Below are positions 6,399-13,450 of a stretch of 13,827 nucleotides of DNA, piece after piece. The stretch is from Gardnerella vaginalis (GTDB lineage: Bacteria; Actinomycetota; Actinomycetes; Actinomycetales; Bifidobacteriaceae), in NCBI GenBank assembly GCA_946997215.1, contig CAMPUL010000028.1, forward strand, positions 1 to 13,827, in the 5' to 3' direction. A model generated the notes under the pieces. That model was given only the letters and a program-made list of their open reading frames with translations. It had not been told where the DNA came from and made no database searches. Numbering within the stretch: position 1 is the first letter of the stretch; every line of letters begins with the position of its first letter. The position numbers and the translations under genes are program-made.

Positions 6399-7544
6399 AT
6401 GACGAAAAAGCGTGTAGTGTTCTTGTACGGCGGTAAAGCAGACGAACATTCGATTTCTTGCATATCGGCTGCTGGAGTGCTCAGTGCTGTAGACGAAAGT
6501 CGATTTGAAATCGTTCGCATTGCAATCACAAAGCAAGGCGAGTGGATTGTTGGCGGCGAAGATCCGCGAAACTTCCGCATGGAGCAAGGTGAACTGCCAG
6601 TAATCACAAAAACCGCAGAAACGCGCGATGTTGTGCTAGACCCAGCAAAGGGCGCCGACGGATTTTTGGTGCGAGAGGCGGATGGTACGCTTACAAGCTT
6701 AGGTCATATTGACGCTGTTTTCCCAGTTCTTCACGGGCCGAATGGTGAAGACGGCACTTTGCAAGGCTTGCTAGAAATGATGCAAGTTCCGTACGTTGGT
6801 TGCGGAGTTTTGGCCTCAGCTGCGTGCATGGATAAATACTACGCAAAGCAACTTTTTAAGGCGGCTGGAATTGCTGTGGCTCCTGGAATTGCGCTGGATG
6901 CACGCAAGTTTGCAAGCGACGCGGCAAATCGCTTCGACGCGTATGCAAACGAAATTCTTGAGCAAGTTGAAGAAGCAAAACTAGAGTATCCGCTTTTTGT
7001 AAAGCCAAGCCGAGCAGGATCTAGTTTTGGAGTTACAAAAATAGAAACGCGCGATGCCAAGGCCTTAGCAGATGCCGTTTATGAGGCCTCAAAGCACGAT
7101 TGGCGAGTGCTAGTAGAGCAGGGAATTGATGCGCGCGAGATTGAGTGCGCTGTTCTTGCGGCACGCGATGGCGAAGAGCCAAAAGCCAGCTGGCCTGGAG
7201 AGGTTGTGCTCGACAAGCGCGAGGCTGGAGAAGACCAGTTCTACGATTTTGACAGCAAATACATGGATTCTGCGGCTTCGCACGTGGAAGTACCAGCAGA
7301 TTTGCCAGAAGAGACTTTGCAACGCGTTCGCAAAACGGCGCTCGCAGCGTTCAAAGCAGCAGACGGAAGAGGACTAAGTCGCGTGGATTCTTTTGTAACT
7401 AAAGACGGTCGCGTAATCCTTAACGAGATCAACACAATGCCTGGATTTACGCCAATTTCCATGTATCCAAAAGCTTGGGAAGCAACGGGAATAAGCTACA
7501 GCGATTTAATCACAAAGCTTATTGAAGGCGTTATTTTAGACTAG
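6399..7544 (+). CDS. ddl: D-alanine--D-alanine ligase
   Basis: This ATP-grasp ligase joins two D-alanines for peptidoglycan precursors. Its 381 residues are in the range of the longer DdlA-type enzymes. The N-terminus has FLYGGKADEHSIS with Glu16, equivalent to E. coli DdlB Glu15. HGPNGEDGTLQGLLEM (112-127) and the lid motif VKPSRAGSSFG (201-211, Lys202, Ser208) follow. FYDFDSKY ends in Tyr288, equivalent to DdlB Tyr216, which favours D-Ala-D-Ala over D-Ala-D-lactate. SRVD (Asp330) and LNEINTMPGFT (Glu343, Asn345) supply magnesium ligands. The start has AAAAGG at 6387-6392, 6 nt before ATG. Only 12 bp separate it from the next gene, so the two are probably cotranscribed. Confidence 0.96.
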   Translation: MTKKRVVFLYGGKADEHSISCISAAGVLSAVDESRFEIVRIAITKQGEWIVGGEDPRNFRMEQGELPVITKTAETRDVVLDPAKGADGFLVREADGTLTSLGHIDAVFPVLHGPNGEDGTLQGLLEMMQVPYVGCGVLASAACMDKYYAKQLFKAAGIAVAPGIALDARKFASDAANRFDAYANEILEQVEEAKLEYPLFVKPSRAGSSFGVTKIETRDAKALADAVYEASKHDWRVLVEQGIDAREIECAVLAARDGEEPKASWPGEVVLDKREAGEDQFYDFDSKYMDSAASHVEVPADLPEETLQRVRKTALAAFKAADGRGLSRVDSFVTKDGRVILNEINTMPGFTPISMYPKAWEATGISYSDLITKLIEGVILD

Positions 7545-7556
7545 TCGGAGGTAAAA

Positions 7557-8567
7557 ATGCGTAAACAGCGTAAGCTTGCAAACAAGCAGCATCCAGACGC
7601 GTATACGATTGCGCGCAAGCGTCAAGGATCTGTAGGAGTGTCGCTGTGCGTGTTCCTATTTACGTGGATTCTTGCAACGCTTTTAATTGGCGAATTGATT
7701 AGCGTGTTTGTTCCAAAAGGCGTTTTAACACCTTCGCTAAGCTCATTTGTTTCTTCGGATGTTGCGCAATACCTAATAGCGTTGCCGCTTGCAATGCTTG
7801 TTTTAAGGCGTACGCCAGCGGTAGAAACTCGCAAGTTTACTATGTCTTTGCGCCAATTTGGTGGATTCTTTGCTGTTAGCGTGCCAATAATGTATGCAGG
7901 AAGTTACATTGGGCTTGTTGCTTCTGCGCTTATTTCTGGTGGAAAAGCCGAGAATAGGATTGCAGATATTGTAGCAGGTGGAAACGTGTGGGAAACGCTG
8001 CTTTTTGTGGTATTTTTAGCTCCAGTTGTTGAAGAATGGCTGTTTAGAAAGCAAATTATAGACAGGTTGCGCGTGTATGGCGAAAAGCGCGCGATTGTGT
8101 TCTCTGCATTGGCGTTTGCGCTTTTCCACATGAATATGTTCCAATTCTTCTACGCTTTTGGGCTTGGTCTTGTGTTTGGATACATGTACGTTCGTACATC
8201 GCAGCTTAGATACAGCGTGTTTTTGCACATGATTGTAAACTTCCAAGGCAGCGTTATAGCAATGTGGATTTCAAACAACATGATGGATTCAAATGGAGAT
8301 CTTATTAAGGTTGAGAACTTGAACACTCAAGAGATTGCGGATTTGGCTCCTGGATTTATGTTTATAGGCCTTTATGCAATGTTTATGATTGTTATGTTTG
8401 TGTTTGGAATTGTGCTTCTTGCTCGTCGCAAGAGGTATCTTGAATTCTACGATTCGCCGCTAGAGATTCGTGGGAGCGCTGGAACAAAAGCACTTTACGG
8501 AACCGTTGGCGTTATGGGATTCTTGATTGCGTCCGTTTTGCTAAATTTGCTTATGCTGTTTGTGTAG
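7557..8567 (+). CDS. CPBP family intramembrane metalloprotease (CAAX/Abi-like)
   Basis: The 336-residue membrane protein has a basic N-terminus (about 1-24) and roughly eight hydrophobic segments. CPBP/Abi family motifs are present: EEWLFR (Glu159, Glu160, Arg164), FALFH (Phe187 to His191) and HMIVN (His224, Asn228). These are the expected metal-binding and catalytic residues of the glutamate-type intramembrane protease family that includes Rce1. Its substrate is unknown; in Actinobacteria such proteins often have undefined envelope roles, and bacteriocin self-immunity is another known use. A perfect GGAGG (7547-7551) lies 5 nt before the ATG and 12 bp separates it from ddl, suggesting coexpression with wall synthesis. 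Confidence 0.88.
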   Translation: MRKQRKLANKQHPDAYTIARKRQGSVGVSLCVFLFTWILATLLIGELISVFVPKGVLTPSLSSFVSSDVAQYLIALPLAMLVLRRTPAVETRKFTMSLRQFGGFFAVSVPIMYAGSYIGLVASALISGGKAENRIADIVAGGNVWETLLFVVFLAPVVEEWLFRKQIIDRLRVYGEKRAIVFSALAFALFHMNMFQFFYAFGLGLVFGYMYVRTSQLRYSVFLHMIVNFQGSVIAMWISNNMMDSNGDLIKVENLNTQEIADLAPGFMFIGLYAMFMIVMFVFGIVLLARRKRYLEFYDSPLEIRGSAGTKALYGTVGVMGFLIASVLLNLLMLFV

Positions 8568-8645
8568 GGTGAATCTATAAGCTGTTTGCGTAGGGTGTTT
8601 GCGTAGGCTGAATCTGTTTGTGCAAGCTGAATATGTTTGTGCTGT
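8555..8645. repeat. Degenerate repeats of about 20 bp that copy the end of the CPBP gene
   Basis: The last coding bases and stop of the protease gene, GCTGTTTGTGTAGGGTG (8555-8571), recur as GCTGTTTGCGTAGGGTG at 8581-8597 (16 of 17 identical). The longer 20-mer at 8557-8576 recurs at 8596-8615 (18 of 20) and more loosely at 8615-8634. The copies therefore include the stop triplet. The remaining spacer to hom is AT-rich and ends in AGGAGG. No terminator hairpin was seen. Confidence 0.7.
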
Positions 8646-8698
8646 TTGTACAAATTGGATTGATTTAATTGATATTTGATTTAAGTTAGGAGGCGTCT

Positions 8699-10081
8699 AT
8701 GTTAGACAAAAACAATTTAGAAAGCGCTCAATGTGCAAATGACGATTGCTTTGCCGCAGATCCAATTCGCGTGGGTCTTTTAGGCGCTGGAACAGTAGGA
8801 TCGCAAACAGCGCGTCTAATAGTGGAAGAAAACGCTGACTTATCTGCAAGAATCGGCGCTCCTCTAGAGCTTGCTGCAGTCGCGTGCTTGCATCCAGAAG
8901 ACGTGGACGCGCCATGGATTGCCAAAGATCTTTTAAGCGCAGACGCAGAGGCGATTTGTAAACGCGAAGATATAGACATAATCGTTGAGCTAATTGGCGG
9001 CTTAGAGCCAGCGCACACATTTGTAAAAACCGCTCTAGAATGCGGAAAATCGGTTGTAACAGCAAACAAAGCATTGCTTGCAAAGTTTGGCCTAGAACTA
9101 TATGAATGCGCGCAAAAAAATGGAGTGGACTTAAGCTTTGAGGCGTCTGTTGCAGGAGCAATCCCGATTTTGCGTCCGCTTAGAGAGTCGCTTGTAGGCG
9201 ACAAAATCACGCAAATTTTTGGAATCGTAAACGGAACTACAAACTACATTCTTGACGAAATGACGGTTAGAGGGCTTGATTTTGACTCGGCTTTGCGCGC
9301 AGCTCAAGAAAAGGGATACGCGGAGGCGGATCCTACAGGAGACGTTGAAGGATTTGATGCAGCAAATAAGGCTGCGATTTTGGCAACGCTTGCATTCCAA
9401 ATGCCAATAAGAATTGATGATGTTAGCGTTGAAGGAATTAGCGCGATTACGGCAGCAGATATCGCGGCTGCAAGTGCAGAAAATCGCGTGATTAAGCTGC
9501 TTGCGGCGGTTGCTTGCGATTCGAGTGGCGCAGTGAGCGCAAGTGTTTACCCAGCGTTGGTTAGCAAAGAGCATCCGCTGGCTTCTGTTCATGGCAGCTT
9601 TAACGCCGTTTTTGTTAAAGCGCACGCGGCGGATGATCTTATGTTCTATGGCCGCGGCGCGGGTGGCGCGCCAACAGCAAGCGCGGTGGTTGGAGATATT
9701 GTTGGAGCCGCTAGAAACATAACGAGCGGCTGCAACGATGCTAGCGTGCCAATGTATAATGCAAAATCTTTGGCTTCTACGCGCTCGATTCGTGCGGATT
9801 TTGTTGTGCGATGCAGCATGGAAGATACTTCGCTTGCTCTTTGCAGCGAAGTGATGGATGTGTTTGAGGAGCACGGTGTAAACGCGGAACGATTGCCTAT
9901 GCTTTGCCAAACTCAATACGATGGCGAAGGTGATTGCCCAGCTTGCGGAATCGGCGGCCCTGGCGATTTGCGCGTGCTTGTAAAAGATTGCACAGAGGCG
10001 GATTTGCGCGCGGTTCTTGCCGATTTGCAAAAAGTGGATGTTGTGTGCGCAAAGCCTCTTACGTTGCGAATTATTGAGTAA
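8699..10081 (+). CDS. hom: Homoserine dehydrogenase
   Basis: Hom reduces aspartate semialdehyde to homoserine with NAD(P)H, the branch point toward threonine and methionine. The 460-residue protein has three parts. The dinucleotide fold carries VGLLGAGTVGS (25-35). The catalytic domain has TANKALLA (Lys124), FEASVAGAIPILRPL (147-161), GIVNGTTNYILDEM (175-188) and GYAEADPTGDVEGFDAANK (206-224), where Asp220 and Lys224 match the catalytic Asp/Lys of the family. A C-terminal ACT-like regulatory domain (about 365-455) suggests feedback control by an amino acid, probably threonine. The ATG has AGGAGG (8688-8693) 5 nt upstream. About 20 residues precede the conserved core, including three cysteines or acidic residues not usual in the family. 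thrB follows 113 bp later. Confidence 0.96.
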   Translation: MLDKNNLESAQCANDDCFAADPIRVGLLGAGTVGSQTARLIVEENADLSARIGAPLELAAVACLHPEDVDAPWIAKDLLSADAEAICKREDIDIIVELIGGLEPAHTFVKTALECGKSVVTANKALLAKFGLELYECAQKNGVDLSFEASVAGAIPILRPLRESLVGDKITQIFGIVNGTTNYILDEMTVRGLDFDSALRAAQEKGYAEADPTGDVEGFDAANKAAILATLAFQMPIRIDDVSVEGISAITAADIAAASAENRVIKLLAAVACDSSGAVSASVYPALVSKEHPLASVHGSFNAVFVKAHAADDLMFYGRGAGGAPTASAVVGDIVGAARNITSGCNDASVPMYNAKSLASTRSIRADFVVRCSMEDTSLALCSEVMDVFEEHGVNAERLPMLCQTQYDGEGDCPACGIGGPGDLRVLVKDCTEADLRAVLADLQKVDVVCAKPLTLRIIE

Positions 10082-10168
10082 TCGAGTAGTTAAGTAATCG
10101 AGTAGTTAAGTAGTTAAGTAATTAAGTATCTGAATAATTAAGTAATTAGATAATTAAGTAATTTAGTA
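10077..10168. repeat. 8-bp tandem repeat starting in the hom stop codon
   Basis: The array begins inside the last codons of hom, with the TAA stop at 10079-10081 in the first unit. The 16-mer AGTAATCGAGTAGTTA occurs twice in tandem (10077-10092, 10093-10108). It is followed by 8-bp units such as AGTAGTTA, AGTAATTA, AATAATTA, AGTAATTA, GATAATTA and AGTAATTT. About eleven 8-bp units are recognisable, nearly all with a TAA or TAG. It fills most of the spacer before the thrB ribosome-binding site. Confidence 0.85.
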
Positions 10169-10194
10169 GGCTGCTCGAGAGGAAAAGGTGCGAA

Positions 10195-11250
10195 ATGAAA
10201 CCAGTATGCAACAGCGTGTCAGTTTGCGTGCCAGCAACCAGCGCAAATCTTGGGTCGGGATTTGATGTTGCAGGAATTGCGCTTGACTATGCGGATTCGC
10301 TAGTTTTTACGCTTGATGATTCGCTTGATGATTCGCTTGATGATTCGCTTGATGATTCGCAAGATGTTCGCGTAATTATTCATGGCGAAGGCGAAGATAC
10401 GTTGCCAAAAGACGAGACGCATCTTGTTGTTCGCGCGTTCCGCAAAGCGTGCGAAGCGTTTGGTTTGCCGCGTTTGCGATTTACTCTAGAAGCGCGTAAT
10501 CGTATTCCACAAGCGCGCGGAATGGGGTCTTCTGCAAGCGCGATTGTTTCGGGCGTGGCAGCAGCTTGGGCTTTTGCGCATAATGGGAATCTTAACAAGC
10601 AGGCGATTTTTGAGCTTGCAGCTGCGATTGAAGGCCACCCAGACAACGTTGCTCCAGCGGTTTTTGGCGGATTAACAACCAGTTGGAAGAATGGCAGTGA
10701 GTTCCACACTGTTCGATACTGCGTTTCTAAGCAAATTCGTGCAACGATTTTTGTGCCAAACTTCACTCTTTCAACGCAAATGGCTCGCCAAGCGCTTCCA
10801 GAAAAAGTGCCGTACGCAGATGCTGTGTTTAATGTTTCGCGCGCTTGCTTATTGCCGATTGCATTTGGTGATTTTGGAGATTTTAGCGCGTTTGCTGATT
10901 CTGCGGATTCTGGCGATTCTTGCGCAAAAACAACTCTTTCCAGAAACGATTTGCTCTTTACAGCTACTCAAGATTCTATTCACCAGCCGTACCGAGCAAG
11001 TCTTATGCAACCAACTTGGGATTTAGTAAAAACTTTGCGAGATGCTGGGTTCGCAGCTGCTATTTCGGGAGCTGGATCTTGCGCAGCGGTGTTCTACGAG
11101 GAAAAGTCGCCAGCAACCGTAGAAGCCAATAACGCCACTAATATAAGCGAAAAAATAGAAAAAATTGTAAAACCGCTTTTAAGCGGCTGCGATTGGAAAA
11201 TTTTGCACGTAAAAATCGACTCGCACGGCGTAACGGCATCTCGCGCGTAG
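10195..11250 (+). CDS. thrB: Homoserine kinase
   Basis: This GHMP-family kinase phosphorylates homoserine to O-phospho-L-homoserine, the substrate of threonine synthase. It has 351 residues, longer than the usual 300-320. The N-terminus has VCVPATSANLGSGFDVAGIA (10-29). The ATP loop is PQARGMGSSASA (105-116), EGHPDNVAPAVFGG lies at 146-159, and the C-terminal GHMP motif is AAISGAGSCAAVF (288-300). The extra length comes from two Asp/Ser-rich inserts. One is a perfect four-fold LDDS repeat at residues 40-55; the other is a G/D/F/S/A-rich stretch at about 224-242. The ATG is preceded by GGAAAAGG at about 6 nt. It sits 113 bp after hom, whose product it uses. Confidence 0.94.
   Translation: MKPVCNSVSVCVPATSANLGSGFDVAGIALDYADSLVFTLDDSLDDSLDDSLDDSQDVRVIIHGEGEDTLPKDETHLVVRAFRKACEAFGLPRLRFTLEARNRIPQARGMGSSASAIVSGVAAAWAFAHNGNLNKQAIFELAAAIEGHPDNVAPAVFGGLTTSWKNGSEFHTVRYCVSKQIRATIFVPNFTLSTQMARQALPEKVPYADAVFNVSRACLLPIAFGDFGDFSAFADSADSGDSCAKTTLSRNDLLFTATQDSIHQPYRASLMQPTWDLVKTLRDAGFAAAISGAGSCAAVFYEEKSPATVEANNATNISEKIEKIVKPLLSGCDWKILHVKIDSHGVTASRA
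10312..10359 (+). repeat. Perfect 12-bp x 4 repeat inside thrB
   Basis: CTTGATGATTCG is repeated four times without a mismatch (10312, 10324, 10336, 10348), then a diverged CAAGATGTTCG follows. In frame it encodes Leu-Asp-Asp-Ser four times. The unit is a multiple of three, so copy-number change would alter length but not frame. It lies in a strand-to-strand region near the N-terminus, away from the ATP loop, so the enzyme could tolerate it. Confidence 0.95.
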
Positions 11251-11280
11251 TTTGCAAAAATATAAAAGGAAGAGGGGAAT

Positions 11281-12714
11281 ATGACAGTTTCGTTGATTTT
11301 GGCTTCTCAATCGCCAGCGCGTAGAGCGGTGCTGGCTGCTGCAGGCGTGATTCCTGTGATTCATGTGAGTGAGGTAGATGAGCCAGCGGCTTTGCGTAAT
11401 GCTGCAAATGAGCGAGGTGCTAGCGTGGAGCAGATGAGCGCCGAGGAGCGCGTTTCGATTTTGGCGCGAGCAAAGGCTTTGGCAGTGTATGAGTCGTGGA
11501 AGCTTGTTGCAAATGCAGCGGCGAGCGCTAGTGGTGATTTGGTTGTAGGGTATCCGCTGAAAGCTGAGGCGGATGCTGCTGAGGCTGAATCTTCTGCAAC
11601 TGGTAGTAACGCGTTAGCAAGTGATTCTCAATCGCATATAACGCATAACGTAGATACCGCGCAAACTCGCGATTTTTCGGGCGTAAAAGTGCCTACTAAG
11701 ACTTTTGATATTCACGATTTTGCACACGTGAACAAGTTTTCTGCTGATTCCAACAGCGTGCTTATAGTTGGCTGCGACTCCATGTTTTTGCTAGACGGCG
11801 AATGCTACGGAAAGCCGCATACTCCTGAAGTGGCTGCTGCGCGAATCAAGCAAATGAGCGGAAAAACTGGAGAATTGTTTACTGGTCATTGCCTAATAGA
11901 CGCAAAAAGTGGTAAAACCGTGTGCAAGGTGAGCCGCGCAAGCGTGACTTTTGCGCATATGAGCGATGAGGAAATACGCGCGTATGTGGAAACTGGCGAG
12001 CCACTGGAAGTCGCGGGATCCTTTACGCTAGAAGGCTTTGGCGGAGCTTTTATTGAGGGAATTCAGGGAGATCCGCATGGTGTTCTTGGGATTAGCTTGC
12101 CGCTTGTTAGGCAGATGGTTTCGGAGCTTGGGTACGATTGGCAGGATTTGTGGAATACTCGCAAGTTAGAGGGCGAGGCGATTAAGGACGATCCCGCTTC
12201 CGCGCAAGTGCCTAAAGAAAACGTGCATCAGCCTGGAGATGGGTGGGTTATGTGCGATTGCGGACGCAAGCATTGGGGGCATAATGGTGCGGCTGGAGTG
12301 CTGCTCGCTAGGCGAGACGAGGCAACTGGGCACGTGACTCACGTTGTTATGCAACATCGCGCGCTTTGGAGTGCGGAAGGCGGCACGTGGGGTATTCCTG
12401 GCGGCGCAATATCTGATGGTGAAACTGCGATTGAGGGCGCGTTGCGCGAGTCGTTTGAAGAAGCGAACATAACATCTCAAGACATTGATGTTGTTGGAGC
12501 GTATTGCGAAAGTCACGGAAATTGGCGGTATACAACGGTTTTCGCGTTTGAAAAGCCAGGGCATTGTGTGAATCCGTGCGCGCACGACGACGAGAGCATG
12601 GAGATCAAGTGGGTGCCGATTGATGATGTGCCAAAGCTGAAGTTGCTTACGGCAATGCGCACTGATTGGCCGTCCTTCCGCGCGCGCCTTGATTCTCTTG
12701 CCTCGCAAAAGTAG
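11281..12714 (+). CDS. Maf-like nucleotide pyrophosphatase fused to a Nudix hydrolase
   Basis: The 477-residue protein joins two nucleotide-cleaning domains. The Maf/Ham1-type part (about 1-285) starts with LILASQSPARRAVLAAAGV (5-23), has GCDSMF with Asp166 as the likely catalytic aspartate, GKPHTPEVAAARIKQMSGKTGE, and ends with FTLEGFGGAFIEGIQGDPHG (248-267). A low-complexity insert (about 92-155) separates the SPARR motif from Asp166, which are much closer in ordinary Maf proteins. The Nudix part (about 320-475) has the box from Gly375: Glu381, Arg389, Glu390, Glu393 and Glu394 are all present. Asn396 replaces the usual Gly, and Ser391 stands where a hydrophobic residue is typical. A Cys-x-Cys (MCDCG, 324-328) precedes it. 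The ATG has GAGGGG a few nt upstream. The expected role is hydrolysis of modified or non-canonical nucleotides; substrates are not deducible here. Confidence 0.88.
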   Translation: MTVSLILASQSPARRAVLAAAGVIPVIHVSEVDEPAALRNAANERGASVEQMSAEERVSILARAKALAVYESWKLVANAAASASGDLVVGYPLKAEADAAEAESSATGSNALASDSQSHITHNVDTAQTRDFSGVKVPTKTFDIHDFAHVNKFSADSNSVLIVGCDSMFLLDGECYGKPHTPEVAAARIKQMSGKTGELFTGHCLIDAKSGKTVCKVSRASVTFAHMSDEEIRAYVETGEPLEVAGSFTLEGFGGAFIEGIQGDPHGVLGISLPLVRQMVSELGYDWQDLWNTRKLEGEAIKDDPASAQVPKENVHQPGDGWVMCDCGRKHWGHNGAAGVLLARRDEATGHVTHVVMQHRALWSAEGGTWGIPGGAISDGETAIEGALRESFEEANITSQDIDVVGAYCESHGNWRYTTVFAFEKPGHCVNPCAHDDESMEIKWVPIDDVPKLKLLTAMRTDWPSFRARLDSLASQK

Positions 12715-12739
12715 TTGCGCGAAGATAGTTGTGTGAAGG
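12712..12739. repeat. 14-bp direct repeat starting at the Maf-Nudix stop codon
   Basis: TAGTTGCGCGAAGA begins exactly with the TAG stop (12712-12714) and is followed at once by TAGTTGTGTGAAGG (12726-12739), 11 of 14 identical. A weaker third unit, AGCTGCGCAAATAG, follows. This is another stop-copying repeat like those after the metal-binding, protease and hom genes. Confidence 0.6.
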
Positions 12740-12762
12740 AAGCTGCGCAAATAGATCCGCAG

Positions 12763-12842
12763 TTTGGAAGTAGATTTCCAAATGTTAGCTAGTTTTGCAG
12801 AATTTGGAAGTAGACTTCCAAGTTGCGCTAGTTCAGTTAGAG
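12763..12842. repeat. Two 40-bp tandem repeats with palindromic TTGGAAGT cores
   Basis: Two 40-bp units (12763 and 12803) share TTTGGAAGTAGA, TTCCAA, GCTAGTT and their spacing. The second core is the perfect palindrome TTGGAAGT-AG-ACTTCCAA (12804-12821); the first has one mismatched pair (TTTGGAA...TTCCAAA, 12763-12782). A lone half-site CTTGGAAGTGGG occurs at 13363-13374. The symmetry and 40-bp spacing (about four helical turns) resemble operator sites for a dimeric regulator, but no regulator or regulated start lies next to them. Confidence 0.55.
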
Positions 12843-12885
12843 TATTGTTTTCTTTGCTTTGCTTGACGCTTTTTGCGCGCCAACC

Positions 12886-13218
12886 TGCCTTTTCGCTTAG
12901 AGCGTAGCGCGAAAAGGCAATTCGGAGCGCTGAGCTTGCTTAAGGTTAAAAGCACAGTGTGCTTTCAACGCAAGCGAAGTCGTTAGCGCGCTTAGACCGC
13001 GCTAACGATTTTCCAATTTGGCGCGCTGAGCAGCTCAAAGCAGAAGCACTGCTTCTGCGCTGCAAAGCGCTTTGACTGAGCTTGAAATTGCAAAACGCAT
13101 TTCAAGCTCCTTCAAAGCGTGATTTGGCTCAAATGTAAAGTCCACTGGACTTTATATGCCAAATCAGCCGAGCGGCTACTAATAGCCGCGAGGAATAGCG
13201 CGCTGTAACGCGCGAGCG
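12886..13218. repeat. Hairpin repeat cluster, copy 2 (at least seven inverted repeats)
   Basis: Successive hairpins are as follows. 12886-12919 TGCCTTTTCGC / GCGAAAAGGCA. 12934-12975 GCTTGC / GCAAGC enclosing AAAGCACA-G-TGTGCTTT (block B type). 12981-13007 CGTTAGCGCG-CTTAGAC-CGCGCTAACG (block C type). 13030-13063 GCAGC / GCTGC enclosing GCAGAAGCA-C-TGCTTCTGC (block B type). 13068-13119 block A, 49 of 52 identical to 3696-3747. 13121-13165 GATTTGGC / GCCAAATC enclosing TAAAGTCCA-C-TGGACTTTA (block B type). 13172-13189 GCGGCTA-CTAA-TAGCCGC. 13198-13213 GCGCG-CTGTAA-CGCGC followed by GAGCGA (block C type). All four B-type hairpins in the window, counting copy 1, carry a one-sided bulge beginning TCAA or TTAA. 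No protein reading frame of note lies in it. Confidence 0.8.
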
Positions 13219-13291
13219 ACATGACCTGTCTTTGCGCTTGTATGATGCGATGCTTGATGAGTTGTTAAAGAATCCTGAGTTGGAGTTTTAG
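13199..13291 (+). pseudogene. Possible 3' relic of a gene
   Basis: A frame open from 13199 (a TAG lies just before) to the TAG at 13289-13291 ends in HDLSLRLYDAMLDELLKN followed by PELEF. The part after about 13220 has a plausible amphipathic, protein-like C-terminus. The 5' part is hairpin repeat sequence and there is no start with a ribosome-binding site. A strong terminator follows 12 bp later. This looks like the last 20 or so codons of a gene whose body was lost when the hairpin cluster arrived. The protein family is not recognisable, and chance is possible at this length. Confidence 0.3.
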
Positions 13292-13303
13292 TTTTGTGTA
13301 TGT

Positions 13304-13344
13304 GGGGCGGAAGTGCGAAAGCGCATCTGCCCCGATTTTTTTTT
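13304..13344 (+). terminator. Intrinsic transcription terminator
   Basis: The stem pairs GGGGC (13304-13308) with GCCCC (13329-13333), with an inner stem TGCG-AAAG-CGCA (13314-13325) and small mismatches between. It is followed after GA by nine T residues (13336-13344). It is the clearest rho-independent terminator in the window. It insulates the last gene from upstream transcription and lies just after the relic reading frame. Confidence 0.88.
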
Positions 13345-13450
13345 CTTGCAGCTTACCCAGAACTTGGAAGTGGGTTTATGACTTTTGCCGTTCGGCTGGT
13401 TTGTGTAAAAGTTTTTGTGTAAAAATGACGCGTGTTTTTTCGTGAAAATA

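Noticed and set aside
6399..7544. D-Ala-D-lactate (vancomycin-resistance type) ligase
   Set aside because: The residue equivalent to E. coli DdlB Tyr216 is Tyr288 here, not Phe as in lactate-selective ligases, and no van gene is present.
9131..10030. Long minus-strand reading frame of 299 codons opposite hom
   Set aside because: It is antisense to clear homoserine dehydrogenase motifs, is rich in Arg/Cys/His/Asn with no recognisable domain, and follows from the codon bias of the real gene.
12981..13007. CGTTAGCGCG...CGCGCTAACG looked like an integron attC site
   Set aside because: The arms are a perfect palindrome with a 7-nt loop. An attC site needs paired simple sites with R''/R' boxes in RYYYAAC...GTTRRRY orientation and extrahelical bases, and there is no integrase or gene cassette. 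It fits better as a member of the local hairpin family.
12886..13218. CRISPR array or insertion sequence
   Set aside because: The inverted repeats have no regular repeat-spacer spacing, and no Cas or transposase reading frame exists in any frame nearby.
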